Of a stretch of 64,000 bases of DNA, positions 51,921-60,788 are shown one piece after another (within the stretch, counting starts at the first letter, position 1; every line of letters begins with the position of its first letter). The stretch covers positions 972,490 to 1,036,489 of the forward strand of contig NZ_FOCL01000002.1 in assembly GCF_900110105.1 (NCBI RefSeq), given 5' to 3'. This DNA is from Mucilaginibacter gossypiicola. GTDB lineage: Bacteria; Bacteroidota; Bacteroidia; Sphingobacteriales; Sphingobacteriaceae. Both the position numbers and the translations under genes were made by a program. The notes below the pieces were generated by a model that saw nothing but the letters and a program-made list of their open reading frames with translations, was not told where the DNA came from and ran no database searches.

Positions 51921-52420
51921 ATTAACTTACATCGTCGCCCTCTTGGCCGGGCGGGGCCAGTTACTTTTGTCTTGACACAAAAGTAACCAAAAAGTCAAGT
52001 CAGCAGGGAGGCTTCTTTACGCTCAAGGCCCTTGCCCTGCAAACCGCGCAGAACCACGGGCTGCAATTATTTTGCCCTACCTGCTCAGTCCATCCCTTCT
52101 GCAAAAATTTGCTATGCCCTTTCCATCACGCAAGGCCACCATTGTTCTGCCCGCTTTCACCCGAAGCTTACCTGCTGACGGGAAAGGAAGGAAGGCTAAT
52201 AAAGTAAGAGTCGATAAAAAGCATAGAAAAGAAGCGGTTAATAAGTATCAAAAGACTGTTGTAAAACCCAAAACAAAAGCGCGTTGGCCCGACAAAAAAG
52301 CGGGCCTGGGAGTACGGCCTGCGGGGGGAAGCATTTTTTTGTCTTGATGTTTGGTTACTTTGCATCTAAGGTAAAGTAACCGGCCCTCGCCCGGCCAAGA
52401 GGGCGACGATGTAAGTTAAT
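51921..52420. mobile_element. MITE-like element with 33-bp perfect terminal inverted repeats (copy 1)
   Basis: Left end ATTAACTTACATCGTCGCCC... (51921-51953) is the exact reverse complement of the right end (52388-52420); the match continues imperfectly to about 48 bases per side. Just inside the left end, GTTACTTTTGT/ACAAAAGTAAC forms an 11-bp hairpin. No transposase is encoded; the open frame at 52072-52347 is a by-product of the repeat. Shorter or interrupted copies lie at 61418-61590 and 62894-63504. Confidence 0.8.
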
Positions 52421-52452
52421 TCCCTCTACAGCCCTTTAAAAACCCAAACGCC

Positions 52453-54204
52453 TCAAAATAAATTAACCCCAAAGTTCCATCCAACCCAGCCACTCCAGTT
52501 TCGATTATCATGAATAAATGAATGATGCAGATCCCGCACATAAGCATAGCCATCAACAGGCGTGCGCTGGTCGGAATATAGAAAATTTAATGACGGGCCT
52601 GCGAAAATGGAAAATTTGCGAGTTGCCTTGTAGGTAAAATCAAGATTGAATTTATTAAGCTGATTGGTTTTTAACCAGGTGCCCTGATACAGGTAGCTTG
52701 AACCGATTTCAGTGTTGATAGCTAAATGCTTGCGTAAACCAAATTCCCGCCCAAAACCCAATCCAAAAGAATATAGTTTGCTGTTGCCCTCAACCCGCAT
52801 GCCGCCCTGCCAAATGGTATACAGGTTATGATTGCCGTTTTTAAAGGCGAGGTTGATATTCTGCGTTTCGTTGGTGGAGATAGCCAGCTTATGATAACCG
52901 CTGTTAATGATATTCAGCAACCCGATGCTGAAGCCCGACGAAGTATCGGCAATGTTTACCAATGCCAATTGCACCCCGGTTAGGTGTTTGGCGTAATTAA
53001 ACAAGCCCGCTATCTGCAGGCCACCAAATTTTTGTTGTGCAACGTTGCCAATACCTCCAATCTGAAATGCGTCTGAGTTTTTACCGGCGATATTGCCTAT
53101 CGCACCCAACTGAATACCCCTAACCGATCCACGGGTATGATTATATAGTGCTGATAATTGCAGACCGTTCATGTTTTGCTTTACGCTGTTATGCAGCAGC
53201 GCCAGTTGAATGCCCCGCACGTTGCCCAGTACATTATTATACAAGCCGCCAAGCTGGATACCGCTTACAGACCCGCCAACTACGTTAAAGATCCCTGCTA
53301 TTTGCACCGCGCCAACATCACCTTTATCTAAATTGAAAATAATGCCCATTTCAAAACCGTCGACACCGGCATTGTACCCGCCGACTGCATTGAGGGAAAC
53401 TACATTCACTACCTGTCCGCTGAAATTGCCGTGTGTGCTAACTCCGGGTATGGCCGAAGCCTGGAAGGGCGCTTGGGCAATTAACCCGCCGAGATTGGCT
53501 GCCTGGATCTGTTGTTTGGTAGATAAAAATAATCTGCCCAGCGAAGTATTCTCAACGCCCGAATAATCATCACTAAGGATATAACCCAGCAGGCTCTTTT
53601 TCTTCAGCGTAGTATCTGTGCTTCTTACATTAACATCAGCCAGGAAAGTAACGGTGGTGTCTTTATAAAATTCCCTGCTTATGGTTAAGGTGATCGGTTG
53701 GCCTTGATTACGAATCGTCATATCAAAGTGACCGTCCTTATCTGTTAATACTGATTGTAGTTGCTCATGCGAGTATACGCTGGCATTCGGCAGTTTGTGG
53801 CCGCTTTGCTCGTCGGTAACCGTGCCGCTTATGTTATAACTATCGCCCTCGGTAGCAGCTTTATCGGTAACTATGGTGAGTTGAAGAGGGGCGTATCTCA
53901 GGATAATAAAATTCTTTGTTTCGCGATACTCAAAACGGTAGCTGAGCATATGGTCAAGTACTTCTTTTATCGTCCAGTTATCAGCATTAACGGTGACCAG
54001 GCTATCAGTTTTTACGATGTTGCTATTGTATGAAAAGTAAAAGTTGCCCTTTTGTTCAATGGTTTTAAGCACCGTACCCAGGCGCATTTCGGTTACGTGT
54101 ACGGAAATGTTTTTGGACAGGATAGAATCGGCATGGGCGGTTAAGGCCGTGAGGAGGAGCAGGGCGAGGGTATAGTTTAGGTAACGATGTAGTTTATACA
54201 ACAT
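52453..54204 (-). CDS. outer-membrane protein with STN, carboxypeptidase-regulatory and LA_2272-like surface repeats
   Basis: 583 residues. Signal peptide (about 1-26), then an STN (secretin/TonB short N-terminal) domain, VTEMRLGTVLKTIEQKGNFYFSYNSNIVKTD, a CarboxypepD_reg-like beta domain, ISGTVTDEQSGHKLPNASVYSHEQL (about 125-200), and a long repeat zone of units like GxxRGIQLxxLyNxxxGxxxGIQLGxxxN (about 240-420). The last is the LA_2272 surface-repeat pattern, followed by a beta-barrel-like end. There is no TonB-dependent receptor plug. It lies last in a sigma/anti-sigma cluster, so it likely senses or exposes something at the surface and signals through FecR. Confidence 0.78.
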   Translation of the reverse strand: MLYKLHRYLNYTLALLLLTALTAHADSILSKNISVHVTEMRLGTVLKTIEQKGNFYFSYNSNIVKTDSLVTVNADNWTIKEVLDHMLSYRFEYRETKNFIILRYAPLQLTIVTDKAATEGDSYNISGTVTDEQSGHKLPNASVYSHEQLQSVLTDKDGHFDMTIRNQGQPITLTISREFYKDTTVTFLADVNVRSTDTTLKKKSLLGYILSDDYSGVENTSLGRLFLSTKQQIQAANLGGLIAQAPFQASAIPGVSTHGNFSGQVVNVVSLNAVGGYNAGVDGFEMGIIFNLDKGDVGAVQIAGIFNVVGGSVSGIQLGGLYNNVLGNVRGIQLALLHNSVKQNMNGLQLSALYNHTRGSVRGIQLGAIGNIAGKNSDAFQIGGIGNVAQQKFGGLQIAGLFNYAKHLTGVQLALVNIADTSSGFSIGLLNIINSGYHKLAISTNETQNINLAFKNGNHNLYTIWQGGMRVEGNSKLYSFGLGFGREFGLRKHLAINTEIGSSYLYQGTWLKTNQLNKFNLDFTYKATRKFSIFAGPSLNFLYSDQRTPVDGYAYVRDLHHSFIHDNRNWSGWVGWNFGVNLF

Positions 54205-54231
54205 AAAATATTCTTCAATATTAATAAACTA

Positions 54232-54323
54232 TGTCATTGCGAGGAGGGGACGACGAAGCAACCGCATGCTATACAGGGCGGTTATGCTTCTGTGCGGTTG
54301 CCACACTATCGCTCGCAATGACA
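54232..54323. repeat. palindromic repeat family A, copy 7
   Basis: TGTCATTGCGAGGAGGGGACG ... ATCGCTCGCAATGACA, with the centre CTATACAGGGCGGTTATGC. It lies between the STN protein gene and the FecR gene, both on the minus strand, so it is inside the cluster. Confidence 0.9.
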
Positions 54324-54364
54324 TGGTTTTATAGTAATGTCCCGTTTTTAGTATAGCTACTTCC

Positions 54365-55357
54365 TTACTTCAACACAATCCCCTTTTTTCCCCGCTCCAC
54401 TTTAATCTTAAACGTTTCGGAAATCACCAGCAATATCTCATCTAACGACTGATCTTTAAACACCGTGGTAATAGGCAGGTTAGTAATGGTTTTGTTTCCG
54501 ATAACAATATGTGCCCCGTAAATCTCGTTCAGCGAAGTTGCCAGCTCATGCAGCGGGGTTTCATCGCAAACCAGTTCATGAGTTGCATAATAGTTATACA
54601 AACGGCCTTTGATGTTCTCTTTTGCTTGCAATCCATCCTTGCCCGTAACCAACACCTTCTCGCCAGGGTTGAGGTTCACGTTTTTGTTTTTCTCGCTTAC
54701 GTTAACAATGCCGGTTTCAACAATTACCTGCGTTTTACCGTCTCGGCTCTTTACATTGAATGACGTGCCAACCACCCTAACCGTTACACCATTCACCTTA
54801 ATAATAAACGGTTGGGTTTTATTGGGCGTTACTTTAAAAAACGCTTCGCCCAGCATAGTGACTGGCCGGATTTTGCCGGTAAACTTTTCTGGGTAAATAA
54901 GCGTGCTATGACTGTTCAACGTAACCACCGAACCATCGGGCAGAGTTTGTGTACGGGTTTTAGCTTCGCTGTTTATCTTAACAAAAGCAATGTTTCTATT
55001 ATCATAATAATGACTAATGGTTAGCCAGGCTACGGTGCAAATCAATAGCAACGATGCCGCTATGCCAACCCACCAGCTGGTTTTCATTTTGCGCACCTGC
55101 GCCGGTTGGGTAGCTGTTGGAGCTGTATTATTCAGTCTTTTTTGCAGGCGAAGATAGGCCGCATCTTCATCCAGTGTTTTGGTAGAGGCGATGCGCTGGC
55201 TCTCATCCCAGATCAGTTTAAAATTCTCATACTCCTGCCTGTTGGCGGGCGAAGCGGCAATCCAATTTTGTATAGCTTCCACCTCGGCGGACGTAGCTTC
55301 GCCAACCAGGTATTTCACCAGCAAATCATCATCTATGGGCATACCGGTATAGCTCAT
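54365..55357 (-). CDS. FecR family anti-sigma factor
   Basis: 330 residues from the ATG at 55357, overlapping the sigma factor stop by four bases (ATGA). An N-terminal cytoplasmic DUF4880-like part (IDDDLLVKYLVGEATSAEVEAIQNWI), one membrane helix (about 92-112, WWVGIAASLLLICTVAWLTI), the FecR domain (RTQTLPDGSVVTLNSHSTLIYP, VTMLGEAFFKVTPNKTQPFIIKV, VVGTSFNVKSRDG) and a DUF4974 end. It would hold the ECF sigma factor at the membrane and release it on a periplasmic signal. Translational coupling to the sigma gene matches the usual 1:1 expression. Confidence 0.95.
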   Translation of the reverse strand: MSYTGMPIDDDLLVKYLVGEATSAEVEAIQNWIAASPANRQEYENFKLIWDESQRIASTKTLDEDAAYLRLQKRLNNTAPTATQPAQVRKMKTSWWVGIAASLLLICTVAWLTISHYYDNRNIAFVKINSEAKTRTQTLPDGSVVTLNSHSTLIYPEKFTGKIRPVTMLGEAFFKVTPNKTQPFIIKVNGVTVRVVGTSFNVKSRDGKTQVIVETGIVNVSEKNKNVNLNPGEKVLVTGKDGLQAKENIKGRLYNYYATHELVCDETPLHELATSLNEIYGAHIVIGNKTITNLPITTVFKDQSLDEILLVISETFKIKVERGKKGIVLK

Positions 55358-55992
55358 ACAAACCAATTCATAAATAACAATAAAATAATGGGTAAAAACT
55401 CGGCCAGTTTTTGGCGCATTACCCGCAGCGCCTTGCCCATCTGGTTTTCGATGGTTTTGATCGAAAGCTCCATCTGATCGGCAATTTGCTGGTATTTAAG
55501 CTGCTCAAACCTGCTCAGCTGAAAAATGATGCGGCACTGCTCGGGCAGTTCGCTCAGGGCTTTTTCAATATGCTTTTGCAGCTCGGCGGTGAGCAGTTTT
55601 TTTGAGGCCAGTTCACTGCTGCTGTTCTGCTCCATTTCATCAGCATAATAAACGCCAAAATTGGCGCGGACCTTCTGATGCTTTAAGTAGTTCAAACTTT
55701 CGTTATGTACAGACCGGTACAGATAAGCCTTGATACTACCGTCGGTTTTAAGCTGATCGCGTTTTTCCCAAATGCGGCAAAATACATTTTGTACTACCTC
55801 TTCGGCCATTTCATCATCCTTTAAAAAAGTGTAGGCATAGGCGTGCAGACTTTTAAAGTGATCTTTAAAAAGCCGCTCAAAAGCCTTCTGGCTTCCCTGT
55901 TTAATTAAACCGATGGCCGTGCTATCGCTATATTCCACTTGTAAGGTGTAGCTGTTAGCGCTAAAGATAGCTTGTTTGGCCGTTAAATTCAT
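55354..55992 (-). CDS. ECF RNA polymerase sigma factor (FecI-like, Bacteroidota type)
   Basis: 212 residues from the ATG at 55992 (a TTG three codons upstream is rejected). Region 2: IKQGSQKAFERLFKDHFKSLHAYAYTFLKDDEMAEEVVQNVFCRIWEKRDQL. Region 4: LPEQCRIIFQLSRFEQLKYQQIADQMELSIKTIENQMGKALRVMRQKL, a helix-turn-helix. The C-terminus carries a hydrophobic tail, FLPIILLLFMNWFV, typical of this Bacteroidota sigma family 1. It is coupled to FecR downstream and preceded by the DUF6134 gene 23 bases upstream. It would transcribe genes linked to the surface-repeat protein. Confidence 0.94.
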   Translation of the reverse strand: MNLTAKQAIFSANSYTLQVEYSDSTAIGLIKQGSQKAFERLFKDHFKSLHAYAYTFLKDDEMAEEVVQNVFCRIWEKRDQLKTDGSIKAYLYRSVHNESLNYLKHQKVRANFGVYYADEMEQNSSSELASKKLLTAELQKHIEKALSELPEQCRIIFQLSRFEQLKYQQIADQMELSIKTIENQMGKALRVMRQKLAEFLPIILLLFMNWFV

Positions 55993-56015
55993 AGAGCCCA
56001 AATGTTAAAAATCAA

Positions 56016-56699
56016 TCAGGCTAATTGGATCTGGATGGTGTACAGCGAATGGTGGATATCAACCTTGCTGCACACGCCATTGGTGTAGCTGTAAAAATTA
56101 TAGTTACCATCGGGCAGGTCAATACGGTATACATGCGGGCTTACCTGTTTAACCTGCAGAAACTGCTGAAAATTATCAGAGTAAACTTGCGCCTGGTTTT
56201 CGGGTTCGCGGCAGTACAGCAGCATCAGGTTGGCGGCAATTTGTTTTTGATCAACAATTTTACCGCATTTGCCTTCGGCGATGGTTTGGTAGCCCGTGGC
56301 GACGGCCCTGGTTTGACGATTGCATTTTTCAGAACCGTTAACATGCCTGCACACCTGCGAACTGATGAGCTTGCCATTGTTAAAAGTGCTCTCCTCCTGG
56401 ATATCAACCTTAACGCTGAAAATGAAGCGCATTTTTACTTCAGAGATCATTTTGAGGTACAGCTCGTCGCCCTGGCGTTTTTGGTACAGGTTCATGTGGC
56501 CAACCACCTTGCCGCTGTGCAGCACATTGTACTTAACCGTTTGCTCCTGCGCCACAGCACCAACGGAAAGGCATAACAATGCCACCACCACAGCCACCCA
56601 CCTGAGCGGACCGAAGATATTTAACGTTGGAAAAGTTTTGTTTTGGAGGGCAGGCCGGATATATTTTTTAAATAACCAAATTATTAAAGCGGGTATCAT
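56016..56699 (-). CDS. DUF6134-like exported protein
   Basis: 227 residues. A hydrophobic segment near 33-50 (WVAVVVALLCLSVGAVAQE) acts as a signal after a basic N-terminal extension, so a start further downstream is possible. The mature part reads VKYNVLHSGKVVGHMNLYQKRQGDELYLKMISEVKMRFIFSVKVDIQEESTF and ends in YNFYSYTNGVCSKVDIHH. This matches DUF6134-type proteins of Bacteroidota; no function is assigned. It sits 23 bases before the sigma gene on the same strand, so it is probably the first gene of that operon and might be part of the signalling unit. Confidence 0.75.
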   Translation of the reverse strand: MIPALIIWLFKKYIRPALQNKTFPTLNIFGPLRWVAVVVALLCLSVGAVAQEQTVKYNVLHSGKVVGHMNLYQKRQGDELYLKMISEVKMRFIFSVKVDIQEESTFNNGKLISSQVCRHVNGSEKCNRQTRAVATGYQTIAEGKCGKIVDQKQIAANLMLLYCREPENQAQVYSDNFQQFLQVKQVSPHVYRIDLPDGNYNFYSYTNGVCSKVDIHHSLYTIQIQLA

Positions 56700-57221
56700 G
56701 GGTAATTATTTTAAAGTGATTGAATAAAGCTTTTAACGCGTTTACTTTATTACAACACTCTAAACTTTTACCCCTATGCCTTTGCATTATTTTGCTTAAT
56801 TAATTAAATACTATTATGTCTATGTATATTATATAGATTGCAAACATAGTAAAAAAAATCGGGTGTCCCAATTTTTTGATTCCCCACGAAAAATTGAAAA
56901 TCTTCGTTGGGATCTTTTGTTGAAAAACGGCAATGTTCCAAAAACTAAGAGTGAAACGCGGAACGGGTTGAAATATCATTTGTGTTGATTATCAATGCTT
57001 TAGTAAATAATGTGAAACGCAATTAATGCGCAGTGAATCAGTTAGTTAATCTTTTTAGGGTAGTTTTTGAGTGTTCCGGTCGAGGTTTGGGAAATGGTTA
57101 ATTTTTCATTGATTTTTTGATGTTTTTTGCAGAAAAATGCTTTTAAGCGATGTGGGGTTGTTGGGACATTGACAATGTAGCGCCACCAATTGGGCGCGGT
57201 TTAAGCGTTATTTTTTATAAT
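56700..57221. other. gene-free AT-rich DNA upstream of the sigma operon
   Basis: No open frame of substance on either strand and none of the repeat families. CGCC-ACCAATTG-GGCG (about 57181-57196) is a small inverted repeat. The minus-strand promoter of the DUF6134/sigma/FecR operon must be here, but I could not identify a clear TAnnTTTG. Confidence 0.5.
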
Positions 57222-57251
57222 AACCAATTTGCCGATATCGGCAAATTGGTT
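57222..57251. repeat. 30-bp perfect palindrome
   Basis: The sequence from AACCAATTTGCCGAT is followed directly by its exact reverse complement, with no loop. It lies six bases past the stop of the small hypothetical gene. It lacks a T run on the minus strand, so it is not an obvious intrinsic terminator. Confidence 0.75.
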
Positions 57252-57256
57252 GGCTG

Positions 57257-57574
57257 CTATGAGGGGTCCACAACTGTTTGAAGCATGTTTATAAACGAGG
57301 CTATATCTGTCCCGTCGTTGCCCGGCTCATCGGTGTATTCTACACTTTCAAATTCGTGGAAGGTATGATCAAGCTCGTTGTCCCAGGTACCGAAATACAG
57401 ATCTGGTACCTGCCACTGGTTAGCGTAAAACCAATGGTGGAAAATGAGTTTAGAAACAATCAAAGCCTCAACTGTGGATAGCGACATATTTTGCGGGTTA
57501 TCAAATATGACGCTGTCGAAATTTTTATAATTACCAGCGTCGCGATAGAGGTAGTTGAATTTTATGTTTGGCAT
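57257..57574 (-). CDS. small hypothetical protein next to the helicase
   Basis: 105 residues, acidic, no family recognised by eye. It reads MPNIKFNYLYRDAGNYKNFD, VEALIVSKLIFHHWFYANQW, then DLYFGTWDNELDHTFHEFESVEYTDEPGNDGTD. The N-terminal strand and the HHWFYANQWQVPDL block look conserved, as in the small proteins that often accompany mobile or defence genes in Bacteroidota. ATG start with 58 bp to the helicase stop, same strand, so it may be the third gene of the same operon. Low GC like the helicase. Confidence 0.65.
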   Translation of the reverse strand: MPNIKFNYLYRDAGNYKNFDSVIFDNPQNMSLSTVEALIVSKLIFHHWFYANQWQVPDLYFGTWDNELDHTFHEFESVEYTDEPGNDGTDIASFINMLQTVVDPS

Positions 57575-57632
57575 CCGGCAAGGTATATCGGATGTTGATG
57601 TTTGTCAATCGGAGATAAGTGAACTTTTATAA

Positions 57633-60600
57633 TTATCCGACAGCAAGCTTTCCACTCTCTTTCCAAATATAGGCTGGCATCGGTTCATTTAATTGCCATT
57701 CAATATTCATCGGTTTTGATCCGCTTGATTTTATAAAATTGGCTTCTCCTAAAAAGACGTACGACATGGTAAATCCAAATTCGTCATCGTTTTGCTCTCT
57801 TACAAAGAGCAAGATTTTTTTGTCGTCAGTTTTGTGGTTTATGTACGACAACCCTTTGTTAGATTCCGGAGAAGTAGCGTTTTGCGATTGCCAATGAAAA
57901 AGATATTCATTTATCGCATAATCATCATAGAGTGTTGTTGGTGAGTACTCTTTATCAGATTTTTTTAGTGTGACAAAAAAGGCTTCTGTGTTTAGTTCTT
58001 TATTTAGCGCGACACCTTCTCTGTTGGATGATGCTTTGTCGAATTTATGCAGTTGCATTGCAACTAAAATTTGGTCGCGATTATACCGACTGTGTACTTG
58101 TAAGGGGAAAGGGAAATCTAAAGCTATAGGTTTTTCTACAAAATCTATTCTGCTTATTAAAAGATCTACTACTTCGCGAAGCTCGGCAACCATAACGGGA
58201 TTATTCCCGATTTGTAGTATGCTTTTTTCAATGGAATCAAATCCAACTTCCGGCCCTGCTTTTTGCCAAATATCATAATGGAACATTAACAACATTTGCT
58301 GTTGTTCAGTATTCAAAGTTTCTATAATGAAATTATTATCAATAAGTGTTTTTATGAATTGTAAGTAACTTATGGAATTACATTGTAATAGTTTTCTGCT
58401 GATAGACCCAGTTAAAAACGATTCGTTAGGCTCGTCAAAACTACTAATAGCTCCAGCTTCTGCACACAATCTTTTCCATCCAAATTTTTTGTTTTTATAA
58501 ATTAAAGGGAGATCAATATTCTGAACAGTAATAAAGTTTTTTAAGGTTAGTGGCAAAGCTATTTGCAAGTGAAAGCTTCGGATTTTGTTTATTAGTTGCG
58601 TTCTATTAAAACCTATTGCAGCACTTATATTTTTTAAAATAATTTCTTTTGCCTTCTTTTCGAGTACGATTGAGCAACCTAAGGGTAGATGTGGAAATTC
58701 GTCTTCTATCTCAGTAATAATTGACGTATGCGTTTTACCAACCAGCGCCCTAAATTTGTGCTCAAAATCATACTCTGGTCTTGAGTTTCCGACGAAATCG
58801 AGAACTGTTAAACAATCTTTGTTGGCGGCAAGACGTAATCCTCTGCCTAATTGTTGAAGGAAAATAGTAAGACTTTCGGTAGGCCGTAAAAATAAAACAG
58901 TATCAATTTCCGGGATATCAACCCCTTCATTAAAAATATCTCTAACAAAAAGGTAATTAATTTCTTTTCGTTTAAGCCGAGTTCGCAATTCATCCCTATT
59001 GTCAGATGTTTCAGATGTTAGATAATCGGCCTTTAGCCCTGCCAAAGTAAACTTTTCAGCCATATAGCGAGCATGATCCTGACTAACACAAAACCCAACC
59101 GCCATTACATCATTAATGTCGGTTAAATATTTTTCGCAATTAGCTAAAATTTCGTTTACTCGTCTATCATTTTCTGTATATAGCTTTGTAAGTTCATTTA
59201 TCTCATACTTGCCATTTTTCCAAGATAGTCTTGATAAATCAACACTATCTGAAAGCGCAAAATATTGAAAAGGAGACAGTAGTTTTCTATTCAAGGCTTC
59301 CGGTAGCCTTATTTCTGCTGCGATTTCATCACAAAAATCTTTTAGCACATCTTCACCATCACCACGTTCAGGAGTTGCTGTTAAGCCTAATAAAATCTGA
59401 GGATCGAACTTTTCAAATATAGAGCGGTAGCTTGACGCAGGAGCATGGTGAACCTCATCGATAATTATAAAATCATAAAAATCGGATGTTAAGGCTAAGT
59501 CTTGAATTTTATTGTTGAGACTTTGTACCGATGCAAATACATTGTCATAATTAGTTGGCGTAATTCCATCTACCCATAGGTCACCAAAATTTGGATCTTT
59601 TAAAACATGTTGGAATGTATTTTGGGCTTGCTCAAGTATCTCCTTTCTATGAGCTATAAAAAGCAACCGTGCTCTTGAATTTGAGGTTTTAAATCGTTTA
59701 TAATCAAATGCTGAAATTACTGTTTTGCCTGTACCTGTTGCTGCAACTAATAAGTTTTTAAATCTATTGTGCACAACTCTTTCAGAGTTTAGCTTTTCTA
59801 ATATCTCTTCTTGATAAGGAAATGGTTTTAAATCAAAGAAAGTTGTTATAGATTTCCTATCGTATGACTTCTGCTGTTTGAGTGCTGTCTCAAGTTTAAG
59901 AGCATCTCTGCCGGATACATAAGGTTCAAAATCTTTGTCAACCCAATAAGTCTCAAATGTCTTTTTGAACTTATCAATGATATGGGTGATTTCTTTGGAG
60001 GTTACTTTTAAGTTCCATTCAAGGCCGTTAGTAAGTGCCGATCGGGAAATGTTTGAAGAACCGATATAACCAGTATTGAACCCCGTTTTTCTTAAAAATA
60101 AGTATGCTTTTGCATGTAGGCGCTCATGATCTGAATTATAGGATACCTTTATTTCTGTGTTAGGCAGTTTGGATAAAAACTCAATTGCCTTTACATCGGT
60201 GGCTCCCATGTAAGAAGTGGTTATGATCTTTAATTTTTTGCCACTATTGGTAAATTCCTCCAATTCATCTTTAAATATCCTGATCCCAGAATATTTTATA
60301 AAAGAGACCAACCAACAGATTTCGTCAGATGAAAGAATTTCCTTTTTAATCTCACTTTCCAATGAAATGCCGACATTATTGCCTGTGAAAAGTTCACTTT
60401 GACTTAACCGAGTGTAGGGGGTGATTAACTTTATGCGTTCTTCTAATTTGCTATGAGGATTATCTAATGTCGAAAATACTGCATTGAGAATTTTGCCTTC
60501 ATTTTCAATTAAGTTACCTGTTAAACTAATATCCGGCAATGCATTCATCAACAATTGAATTATCTTATTTGATAACTCAATTTGCTTAAGCACCTTATCA

Positions 60601-60788
60601 TCACCCTTAATTTCATTAAGTGCAAACTTTATAGTTTCGGATAAATAAATACTGAGATATCTGGACGCCTCTTCTTTGTCAAGCAATGTGCTCTTAACAA
60701 AAAATGTATCGTTATTAACTGTCTGTAATTTGTTTGAGATCAGTTTCGTGATAAGTTGCTCGTACAACCCTAATTCAAGTGTTGGCAT
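57633..60788 (-). CDS. PLD nuclease-like / SF2 helicase / DUF3427 fusion protein
   Basis: 1051 residues. Residues about 150-260 form a phospholipase D-like (HKD) module with ERLHAKAYLF..GYIGSSNISRSAL (HxK near 225). The SF2 helicase core has Walker A LVAATGTGKTVISAFDYKRF (near 351), DEVH box IIIDEVHHAP (near 445), LLGLTATPERGDGE and motif VI LQQLGRGLRLA (near 646). The last 350 residues match the DUF3427 pattern, including FAIN-like GEANFIKSSGSKPMNIEWQLNEPMP. The fusion suggests a nucleic-acid remodelling nuclease. Its start overlaps the Nudix gene by 14 bases. Base composition is clearly lower in GC than neighbours, so it looks acquired. Defence role is inference. Confidence 0.9.
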   Translation of the reverse strand: MPTLELGLYEQLITKLISNKLQTVNNDTFFVKSTLLDKEEASRYLSIYLSETIKFALNEIKGDDKVLKQIELSNKIIQLLMNALPDISLTGNLIENEGKILNAVFSTLDNPHSKLEERIKLITPYTRLSQSELFTGNNVGISLESEIKKEILSSDEICWLVSFIKYSGIRIFKDELEEFTNSGKKLKIITTSYMGATDVKAIEFLSKLPNTEIKVSYNSDHERLHAKAYLFLRKTGFNTGYIGSSNISRSALTNGLEWNLKVTSKEITHIIDKFKKTFETYWVDKDFEPYVSGRDALKLETALKQQKSYDRKSITTFFDLKPFPYQEEILEKLNSERVVHNRFKNLLVAATGTGKTVISAFDYKRFKTSNSRARLLFIAHRKEILEQAQNTFQHVLKDPNFGDLWVDGITPTNYDNVFASVQSLNNKIQDLALTSDFYDFIIIDEVHHAPASSYRSIFEKFDPQILLGLTATPERGDGEDVLKDFCDEIAAEIRLPEALNRKLLSPFQYFALSDSVDLSRLSWKNGKYEINELTKLYTENDRRVNEILANCEKYLTDINDVMAVGFCVSQDHARYMAEKFTLAGLKADYLTSETSDNRDELRTRLKRKEINYLFVRDIFNEGVDIPEIDTVLFLRPTESLTIFLQQLGRGLRLAANKDCLTVLDFVGNSRPEYDFEHKFRALVGKTHTSIITEIEDEFPHLPLGCSIVLEKKAKEIILKNISAAIGFNRTQLINKIRSFHLQIALPLTLKNFITVQNIDLPLIYKNKKFGWKRLCAEAGAISSFDEPNESFLTGSISRKLLQCNSISYLQFIKTLIDNNFIIETLNTEQQQMLLMFHYDIWQKAGPEVGFDSIEKSILQIGNNPVMVAELREVVDLLISRIDFVEKPIALDFPFPLQVHSRYNRDQILVAMQLHKFDKASSNREGVALNKELNTEAFFVTLKKSDKEYSPTTLYDDYAINEYLFHWQSQNATSPESNKGLSYINHKTDDKKILLFVREQNDDEFGFTMSYVFLGEANFIKSSGSKPMNIEWQLNEPMPAYIWKESGKLAVG

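Noticed and set aside
52072..52347. 91-aa open frame inside the MITE-like element
   Set aside because: It lies wholly in repeat DNA, has no recognisable domain, and its frame is not kept in the other two copies of the element.
50131..57012. Shared 16-mer TGCTTTAGTAAATAAT at about 50131 and 56996
   Set aside because: An AT-rich 16-mer match once in 64 kb is expected by chance, and the flanks do not match.
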